A DNA stretch of 42,786 bases, taken from Pelagibacteraceae bacterium AG-390-O04. GTDB taxonomy: Bacteria; Pseudomonadota; Alphaproteobacteria; Pelagibacterales; Pelagibacteraceae. The position numbers and the translations under genes were made by a program. A model generated the notes under the pieces. The model was not told the origin of the DNA, ran no database searches, and was given only the letters and a program-made list of their open reading frames with translations. The stretch covers positions 1 through 42,786 of the forward strand of contig QCHE01000011.1 of NCBI GenBank assembly GCA_003278065.1. The letters run 5' to 3'. Shown one piece after another: positions 37,105 through 42,786 of the stretch. The first letter of the stretch is position 1; each line of letters begins with the position of its first letter.

Positions 37105-38448
37105 TTAATCGCTTAATAAAGATGACCATGATGGGTCAGACCCATCTGTTGGCGTCTTTACCATACGTTCATTGTAACCTGTAAGGTCAATTGACCATAA
37201 TTTAGCTGAAAAACCTTCTCCCTTTTCATCTGTTTTTGTCTCTCTGTAAAAAATCAAAACTCTACCATTTGGAGACCATGAAGGTGCCTCTTGGTAAAAA
37301 TTTTCTGTTAAAAGTCTTTCTCCAGTTCCATCAGTCCTCATAACACCAATATAAAATTTTCCTTTATGTAATTTTGTAAAAGCAATTAAATCACCTCTTG
37401 GAGACCAAACTGGTGTGCCATAAATTCCTTTGCCAAATGAAATTCTTTTTACATTTGTTCCATCATTTTTCATTACGTATATTTGTTGGTACCCACTTCT
37501 ATCGGAATTAAAACTTATTAATTTACCATTTGGTGAATATGATGGCGAAGTATCTATAGATGGATGATCAGTAATTTTTTCAACAATTCTATTTTCTAAA
37601 TCCATTGTATAGATATCTGAGTTTCCATCTTTGGCAAAACTCATAATAATTTTTTTTCCGTCTGGAGAAAATCTTGGTGCAAAAGTCATGCCTGGAAAAT
37701 CTCCAACTACTTCTTGCATACCTGTTTCGATATCAAGTAAATACACTCTTGGTAAATTTCTAAAATAGGAAAGATAAGTAACCATCTGACTAGTAGGGTT
37801 AAATCTAGGAGTTAAAACTAATTCATTCCCTAAAGTTAAAAATTTATTATTTGCGCCATCTTGATCCATTATAGCTAATTTTTTTATTCTTTTTGTTTTT
37901 GGGCCTTCTTCAGAAACATAAATTATTCTTGTATCAAAATAACCCTTTTCACCAGTTAATCTTTCATAAACTTTATCTGAAATTATATGACCAACTCTTC
38001 TCCAATTATTAGGTACTGTTGTAAATGCAAGAGCCATCATTTCTTTACCTGCCAAAACATCCCATAACCTAAATTCAACTCTCAGCTTATCATCAAAATA
38101 ATTTACCTTTCCAGTAATTAAAGCTTGAGCTTTAATTAAATTCCAGTCTTCAAATCTTGGTTTTAAGTTTGCAATATCTGGAGCTTGAAGAAAAGCGTCT
38201 TTATCCAAAGGATTAAATAATCCTGAAGTTCTTAAATTATTCTCAACTATTGTAGAAATTTCGATCTCAATATTTTTTTTCTTTAATATTTTTTCGAAAC
38301 TTTTTCTTGAGTTTTCATCAATTGATAAAGGTGAAACAGCTACAGGTAATGGATTCAAATTACCTCTTGTAATATCGACTTCAATTAAGCCAAATGATTT
38401 TGTAGGTAATAAAAATATTACTAATATCGATATAAAAAATTTTTTCAT
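37105..38448 (-). CDS. tolB: Tol-Pal system beta-propeller protein TolB
   Basis: Periplasmic TolB links Pal with the inner-membrane TolQRA complex. Signal peptide of about 20 residues ([20 protein letters not shown]), an N-terminal domain (about 25-165), then a six-bladed beta-propeller with repeated blade motifs such as [49 protein letters not shown] and [16 protein letters not shown]. Length 447 is close to the family norm. It begins 3 bases after tolA. Confidence 0.96.
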   Translation of the reverse strand: MKKFFISILVIFLLPTKSFGLIEVDITRGNLNPLPVAVSPLSIDENSRKSFEKILKKKNIEIEISTIVENNLRTSGLFNPLDKDAFLQAPDIANLKPRFEDWNLIKAQALITGKVNYFDDKLRVEFRLWDVLAGKEMMALAFTTVPNNWRRVGHIISDKVYERLTGEKGYFDTRIIYVSEEGPKTKRIKKLAIMDQDGANNKFLTLGNELVLTPRFNPTSQMVTYLSYFRNLPRVYLLDIETGMQEVVGDFPGMTFAPRFSPDGKKIIMSFAKDGNSDIYTMDLENRIVEKITDHPSIDTSPSYSPNGKLISFNSDRSGYQQIYVMKNDGTNVKRISFGKGIYGTPVWSPRGDLIAFTKLHKGKFYIGVMRTDGTGERLLTENFYQEAPSWSPNGRVLIFYRETKTDEKGEGFSAKLWSIDLTGYNERMVKTPTDGSDPSWSSLLSD

Positions 38449-38451
38449 TAT

Positions 38452-39261
38452 TTAACCTTCTAACATTTCTCTAGCATCAAAATTTAATTGTAACTCTTTC
38501 CACCTCTCATATCCAGTACTAGGTACTCTTAGAGGTTGGCATAGTTTCACAGCTCTTAAGGCACTTTCTGCTAAAACTTTATAAAATCCTTGACCAGGCT
38601 TATTCATTCTAGCGTGATCTAAGATCTCAGATCTAATAACAGATCCATCTGGTTTTAATTGAAGTTTAATTCTCACGAGTAAGTTTTCATTATAAGGTAA
38701 ACCTAAAGGAATGCTCCAACATCCAAATATTTGTGCTTTCAAAGCATCCTCCTCACTTAAAGTTAAACCTGTGTTTTCAAAATTTTTTTCTTGATCTTGT
38801 GATACTTTCTCATTTTTTTTAATAAATTCTGCACTTTCTTCTTTAGATTTATCTATTAATGCAGCTATATTATCCGGATTAAATAATTCTTTTTTTTCAA
38901 ATTCGGAAACTTGTTTTACCTCATTATCAATTTTTTCAGGGTTTTGCTTATCATCTTTGATTTTTTTAACTTTTTCAATTTCATTTTTAGGCATTGGTAC
39001 TGCGTCTGGCTTTATTTTTTTTACTTTCTTTGGAGGAGCTTGCTCAGAAACTAATTTTTTTTCTTTTTCTTTAACTTTTTCAATAATTTTTTTTGCTTTA
39101 GGGGCAAAAGGTATATTGGTTTTTTCAGTAATTTGAATTAATTCAATTGAGACTATTGGAGGAAGATCTATAGGTTTCTTTGATAAAAAAGGTAGGCTTA
39201 AAGCAGTAATTGAAATTACAATAATATGTAAAACAGAAGACGCTATTAAACTTCTATTCAC
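38452..39261 (-). CDS. tolA: TolA-type energy-transducing protein
   Basis: Spans the periplasm and couples TolQR to Pal/TolB. It has one N-terminal membrane segment (about 5-26), a Lys/Glu/Pro-rich middle (about 55-170), and a C-terminal TolA/TonB-like domain (about 175-269, with IFGCWSIPLGLP, LQLKPDGSVI and SALRAVKLCQPL). The middle has several Pro-rich stretches and is much shorter than the long helical stalk of E. coli TolA (421 residues against 269 here). Two Cys in the C-terminal domain may form a disulfide. Identified chiefly by the C-terminal domain and its place between tolR and tolB. Confidence 0.9.
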   Translation of the reverse strand: MNRSLIASSVLHIIVISITALSLPFLSKKPIDLPPIVSIELIQITEKTNIPFAPKAKKIIEKVKEKEKKLVSEQAPPKKVKKIKPDAVPMPKNEIEKVKKIKDDKQNPEKIDNEVKQVSEFEKKELFNPDNIAALIDKSKEESAEFIKKNEKVSQDQEKNFENTGLTLSEEDALKAQIFGCWSIPLGLPYNENLLVRIKLQLKPDGSVIRSEILDHARMNKPGQGFYKVLAESALRAVKLCQPLRVPSTGYERWKELQLNFDAREMLEG

Positions 39262-39268
39262 TTTAAAA

Positions 39269-39685
39269 TTACCTTTCCTTGTATGGTTCCGATATTAAGG
39301 CAACTTTTGTAAAACCAGATCCTGAAAGTAGTCCCATAATTTCAAGCACTCTTCCATAGTTGATTGTTTTATCTCCTCTAACATAAATTCGAGTATCTGT
39401 TCTATTTTTTGAGACTGCGAGCACTTTGGCAATTATTTTATCATATTCTACTTTGGACTCTTGAATAAAAATTTCCCCTTTTGAATTGATAGACAAAGTT
39501 AATGGCTCTTGTTCCTCGGGTAAAGAGTCTGCTGAACTTTCTGGTAGATCTACTTGAACACCAACTGTAAGCAAAGGTGCTGTCACCATAAATACAATTA
39601 ATAAAACTAACATCACGTCTACAAAAGGCGTAACGTTAATTTCACTCATTGGTTCTTTTCTTGAACGATTTAATTTAAAAGCCAT
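39269..39685 (-). CDS. tolR: Tol-Pal proton-channel protein TolR
   Basis: ExbD/TolR family; forms the proton-driven motor with TolQ. The single membrane segment (about 21-40) carries the essential Asp, D23, in NVTPFVDVMLVLLIVFM. The periplasmic domain (about 65-138) includes LSINSKGEIFI and IYVRGDKTINYGRVLEIMG. Length 138 is normal. It lies 7 bases from both tolQ and tolA. Confidence 0.96.
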   Translation of the reverse strand: MAFKLNRSRKEPMSEINVTPFVDVMLVLLIVFMVTAPLLTVGVQVDLPESSADSLPEEQEPLTLSINSKGEIFIQESKVEYDKIIAKVLAVSKNRTDTRIYVRGDKTINYGRVLEIMGLLSGSGFTKVALISEPYKER

Positions 39686-39692
39686 TATCTAA

Positions 39693-40367
39693 TTAAATAA
39701 TTGATAAAAATCTTTTTGAAAAACTCTCAAGTTTTTGTGAGTACTTTTTTGAGTCATTATTGAATTTATTATATGCAACTACGGCTGGGATAGCAGCTAA
39801 GAGTCCTAGGGCTGTTGCAAAGAGTGCTTCAGCAATACCTGGTGCCACAATAGCTAAACTTGTATTTCTTGAAATAGCAATTGATTGGAATGAATTCATT
39901 ATTCCCCAAACAGTTCCAAATAATCCGATAAATGGAGCAGTTGAACCGACCGTTGCCAAAAAATCAAAACCTTTTTCTATTTTTGATATTTGTTTCTCAA
40001 TGCCTGTCTCCAACATACCACTCATTCTTTCAACTAAATTGCTTTTAGATTTTGATTTTAATAAACCTTGCATAGACTCCTTAAATAAAGAAGCCATTGG
40101 ATCATCTATATTACTTGGTAAACTATTATAAAAAGTTTCAGCTGATCTTGATCGCCAAAATTTTTCTTCAAATTCCTCTGAGGATAAGTTTATTTTTTTA
40201 AACAACCTATACTTTTCAATAATAACCGCCCATGAATAAATTGAGCAAGCTATAAGTAAAATTATTACTGTCTTTACAATTATATCGGCTCTAATAAATA
40301 AATTTATAATAGAAAAATCGGCACTTGAGGCTAAACCAACTGCTTGCGAAGAAATATCTGCTTCCAT
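39693..40367 (-). CDS. tolQ: Tol-Pal proton-channel protein TolQ
   Basis: ExbB/TolQ family inner-membrane channel subunit. The 224 residues show three membrane segments (about 26-48, 137-160 and 175-195), with the family region FDFLATVGSTAPFIGLFGTVWGIMNSF (in part) and IAPGIAEALFATALGLLAAIPAVVAYN (in part). It opens the tolQRAB-pal series; the thioesterase gene ybgC, often just upstream, is absent. A 51-base gap separates it from the RuvC-like gene. Confidence 0.96.
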   Translation of the reverse strand: MEADISSQAVGLASSADFSIINLFIRADIIVKTVIILLIACSIYSWAVIIEKYRLFKKINLSSEEFEEKFWRSRSAETFYNSLPSNIDDPMASLFKESMQGLLKSKSKSNLVERMSGMLETGIEKQISKIEKGFDFLATVGSTAPFIGLFGTVWGIMNSFQSIAISRNTSLAIVAPGIAEALFATALGLLAAIPAVVAYNKFNNDSKKYSQKLESFSKRFLSII

Positions 40368-40418
40368 ATTAAAGCTTTTTCACACTCAATTGTGTCATCA
40401 ATTTGTCTTGAATCTCTC

Positions 40419-40913
40419 TTATTCTTTATCTCTAAAGGTCTCATAATAATAGCTAGCAATTAAAATTGCATCAGCTTTATTTGAGTCCTTTTTTTTTGAC
40501 AAATTTGATGAAAAATATGGAAAAATTTCAATAGCCTTGGTTCTACTAGCATCCTTTTCAGAATTTATTAAATTAAAATATTTTTTCCATTTAGCAGGTC
40601 TCACAAAATACATTGGTAATTGCATAGCTGAACAAATTCCCTTCAAAATACCGTAAGATTGACCAAAATTAAACATGCTCGTCACCCCTTGGCCAGGCAT
40701 TGCAGATACTTGTTCAATAATTACCCGAACATTTTTTTTGTCTAAATTACTAATTCTTTTTGATATTTCATTATAAATCTGTGAGCCATTAACTTGTCTT
40801 TTATTTTTTTTACCTTCAATCATAGTTGGCATTTCTACAACATCTAATATTTTACCATCATCAAAAAAACTGATTGATCCAGATATGCCAGGGTCTATTC
40901 CAATAATCAGCAT
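40419..40913 (-). CDS. RuvC-like Holliday-junction nuclease, phage type
   Basis: A 164-residue RNase-H-fold nuclease in the ruvC position after yebC. GIDPGISGSIS with D7 and IIEQVSAMPGQG with E67 match the first two RuvC acidic residues; the last two are probably D143 and D148 in KKDSNKADA. The blocks MPGQGVTSMFNFGQSYGIL and VRPAKWKKYF are those of a RuvC-related family common in phages and in some alphaproteobacteria, not those of canonical RuvC (which has a KLGQARG-like block and ADAADA). Its ATG overlaps the yebC stop by 1 base. No ruvA or ruvB follows; next is tolQ. Cleavage of Holliday junctions is inferred. Confidence 0.82.
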   Translation of the reverse strand: MLIIGIDPGISGSISFFDDGKILDVVEMPTMIEGKKNKRQVNGSQIYNEISKRISNLDKKNVRVIIEQVSAMPGQGVTSMFNFGQSYGILKGICSAMQLPMYFVRPAKWKKYFNLINSEKDASRTKAIEIFPYFSSNLSKKKDSNKADAILIASYYYETFRDKE

Positions 40914-41638
40914 TAATTTTGACTCATTTTAGCATTTGAAAAAATATTTTGTACGTCATCATTTTCCTCTAGAGTTTCAAAAAAATTGATTAAAACTTCT
41001 CTATTTTCTTTTAAAACCTCTACACTATTCAATGGAATCCATTCAATTTCAGTTGAAATAAAATTATTTATTTTTTTTTCTAAATTTTTTTTTACATTAT
41101 AAATTTCATTTATACCACAATGTATCTCATGAAATTCATCATTTGATATACATTCATCTGCACCAGCCTCAATAGCCAATTCAAAAATTTCCTCATTGGA
41201 AATCTCATTACTATCTACTTTAATTACCCCTATTTGATTAAAATTATGAGATGCCGAACCTTGAGTCCCTAAACTTCCTCCTGCCTTTTGAAAGATAGTT
41301 CTTATATTTGAAGCAGTTCTATTTTTATTATCTGTTAAAGTCTCAACTATGACAGCAACTTTTTCTGGTCCGAAACCTTCATATCTCAAATTTTCAAAAT
41401 TAGACTCTGTATTTAATGAAGATTTATCAATAGCTCTTTCTATATTATTTTTTGGCATATTCGCAGATCGAGCAGCTTGAATTGCAGATCTTAGTCTTGG
41501 GTTCATAGCTGGGTCTTTGTCTCCAAGTTTGGCTGCAACTGTAATTTCCTTTGAAAGTTTAGAAAAAATTTTAGATCTTTGTTTATCTGCTTTTCCTTTT
41601 TTATGTTTAATACCAGCCCAATGTGAATGACCCGCCAT
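40913..41638 (-). CDS. yebC: YebC/TACO1-family protein
   Basis: YebC/TACO1 proteins act as transcriptional regulators in some bacteria and as translation factors that help ribosomes through difficult stretches in others. The 241 residues begin MAGHSHWAGIKHKKGKADK and contain AARSANMPKNNIERAIDK, YEGFGPEKVAVIVETLTDN and the GGSLGTQGSASHNF motif. The order yebC then ruvC is conserved in proteobacteria. It starts 3 bases after the phosphoesterase gene. Confidence 0.96.
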   Translation of the reverse strand: MAGHSHWAGIKHKKGKADKQRSKIFSKLSKEITVAAKLGDKDPAMNPRLRSAIQAARSANMPKNNIERAIDKSSLNTESNFENLRYEGFGPEKVAVIVETLTDNKNRTASNIRTIFQKAGGSLGTQGSASHNFNQIGVIKVDSNEISNEEIFELAIEAGADECISNDEFHEIHCGINEIYNVKKNLEKKINNFISTEIEWIPLNSVEVLKENREVLINFFETLEENDDVQNIFSNAKMSQN

Positions 41639-41641
41639 AAC

Positions 41642-42448
41642 CTATAATGTATTTTTTAATTGTCCGCCGAAAATATAACTTTCAATATTATTGGCTAAAC
41701 CATTTTGCTTATTACAATCTACTATAACTCCACTCAAAGAAGCATCTCCTGTTGCGGGAAAATGTTTTATTGAATTTTCTTTTAAAAATCTATTAATAGA
41801 ATTTTCTTTGTTCATTCCAATTACAGAGTCGTAATCTCCACACATCCCAGCATCTGTTTGATATGCAGTTCCTTTATTTAAAATACGTGCATCGTTTGTT
41901 GGAATGTGTGTGTGTGTTCCAACTACAAGAGTTGCATTGCCATCAAAGTAATGTCCAATTGCATTCTTCTCACTTGTTATCTCTCCATGAAAATCCACTA
42001 TCAAGAAATCATAATCTTTTTTTAATTTATAATTTTTCAAAAATTTTTTAGAAATATCAAAGACATCTTCACATTTTTTCATAAATACATTACCCATTAA
42101 ATTTAAAACACCAATTTTAAAATTTTCAGAAGTTTCATAAATCTCAAAACCTTTTCCTGGTGATGGTTCAAATAGATTATATGGTCTTAAAATTCTATTT
42201 TCTTCATTTATAAAGCTCATTATTTCTTTTTGATCCCAAACATGATTACCAGATGTGATAACGTTTACGCCACAATTGAAAAGATCATTACAAATTTCTT
42301 TTTTTAAACCAACTCCTTGTTCAGCTGAGTTTTCTCCATTTACTATAACAAAATTTATTTTTTTTTTTTCTATTTCAGATTTAAGATTGTTCATTACTTT
42401 TGAACAACCCGAAATTCCAACTATGTCACCTAAAAACAAAATTCTCAT
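41642..42448 (-). CDS. YmdB-type metallophosphoesterase
   Basis: Relative of Bacillus YmdB, a phosphodiesterase active on 2',3'-cAMP. The 268 residues carry the metal-binding blocks FLGDIVG (D8), VNGENSAEQGVG (E39, N40), TSGNHVWDQ (N68, H69), DFHGEITSEK and GTHTHIPTND. No signal peptide, so it acts in the cytoplasm. It overlaps the stop of the 5-formyl-THF cyclo-ligase gene by 1 base, a pairing seen in other alphaproteobacteria ahead of yebC. Its substrate here is not known. Confidence 0.9.
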   Translation of the reverse strand: MRILFLGDIVGISGCSKVMNNLKSEIEKKKINFVIVNGENSAEQGVGLKKEICNDLFNCGVNVITSGNHVWDQKEIMSFINEENRILRPYNLFEPSPGKGFEIYETSENFKIGVLNLMGNVFMKKCEDVFDISKKFLKNYKLKKDYDFLIVDFHGEITSEKNAIGHYFDGNATLVVGTHTHIPTNDARILNKGTAYQTDAGMCGDYDSVIGMNKENSINRFLKENSIKHFPATGDASLSGVIVDCNKQNGLANNIESYIFGGQLKNTL

Positions 42449-42786
42449 TAAAAAAAGTTTTTTTCTGTAATCACATGATCAAGTCTAATATCATGTCGGT
42501 TAATTTTTAATTTTTTTATTTTTTGAAACGAATAGGCCATACCAATTGTAATAACCTTTTTAAATCTTAAAACTCTTGCAATATACCTATCATAATAACC
42601 ACCTCCATATCCAAGTCTATTCAATTTTTCATCAAATGCTACTAGCGGTACCAATAAAATATCTGGATAAATTTTTTTTGAAGAGCTGGGCTCTGGAATG
42701 CCAAAAGTATTTATTAACATCGGATCATTAAAAGACCATTCGTAAAAATCCATTTGGTTATTTTTGCTGATTTTAGGTAATGAAAT
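42448..42786 (-). CDS. 5-formyltetrahydrofolate cyclo-ligase, 5' end cut by window
   Basis: ATP-dependent conversion of 5-formyl-THF to 5,10-methenyl-THF. The last 113 codons are present and the frame is open through base 42786, so the internal Met at 42751-42753 is not the start. Visible are LPKISKNNQMDFYEW, the DILLVPLVAFDEKLNRLGYG segment and GGGYYDRYI, the family signature, followed by IGMAYSFQ and the C-terminal HDIRLDHVITE. Folate linkage to ThyX and FolP in this window is metabolic, not positional. Confidence 0.92.
   Translation of the reverse strand: MSLPKISKNNQMDFYEWSFNDPMLINTFGIPEPSSSKKIYPDILLVPLVAFDEKLNRLGYGGGYYDRYIARVLRFKKVITIGMAYSFQKIKKLKINRHDIRLDHVITEKNFF

Overview
This window reads as chromosomal DNA of an oligotrophic marine alphaproteobacterium, most probably SAR11 ('Candidatus Pelagibacter' or a close relative). 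The grounds are a very AT-rich sequence, AAA/TTA/ATT-dominated codons, intergenic gaps of usually 0-50 bases, many 1-20 base gene overlaps, a permuted two-piece tmRNA of the alphaproteobacterial kind, ThyX for thymidylate synthesis, and the alphaproteobacterial yebC-ruvC-tol-pal-cpoB-tilS-ftsH order. Organism assignment is inference from content and composition; no search was run.

Layout. 1-4600: branched-chain amino acid genes on the minus strand (ilvB, ilvN, ilvC, then leuA, cut by the window edge). 4600-9100: a minus-strand membrane-protein quality-control and tRNA-modification cluster (hflK, hflC, a DUF2065 protein, a DegP/HtrA protease, miaA). 9156-12500: mrp, converging thyX, the two-piece tmRNA, then a roughly 1.3-kb segment holding one exported trypsin-like protease and bounded by two identical 26-base copies of the tmRNA 3' hairpin. 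12500-19200: a small membrane protein, ppdK, glyS, glyQ and a short S49 peptidase. 19200-25100: isoprenoid genes (long-chain polyprenyl synthase, dxs, ispA) mixed with pdxH, aroC and xseB. 25100-28050: sua5/tsaC, tRNA-Arg(UCG), rluD, rpoH. 28050-36500: a tight minus-strand run tilS, ftsH, folP, glmM, thiD, purA, with cpoB upstream. 36500-42786: pal, tolB, tolA, tolR, tolQ, a RuvC-like gene, yebC, a YmdB-type phosphoesterase and the start-truncated 5-formyl-THF cyclo-ligase gene.

How the genes relate. IlvB/IlvN/IlvC and LeuA are successive branched-chain steps. HflK/HflC modulate FtsH, which is also present, and RpoH is an FtsH substrate in other proteobacteria, so several parts of the envelope and heat-shock proteolysis network lie here. 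Dxs feeds IspA, whose product feeds the long-chain prenyl synthase for the quinone tail. Tol-Pal-CpoB maintain the outer membrane at division.

Most of the window is ordinary streamlined core genome. The places that deserve a second look are (i) the tmRNA locus and its duplicated 3' hairpin, which looks like the direct-repeat scar of an integration event, (ii) replacement of canonical RuvC by a phage-type RuvC-like nuclease with ruvA, ruvB and ybgC missing from the conserved cluster, and (iii) abutting divergent promoters over a palindrome between sppA and the polyprenyl synthase gene. I saw no CRISPR array, transposase, integrase, rRNA operon or recognisable riboswitch.
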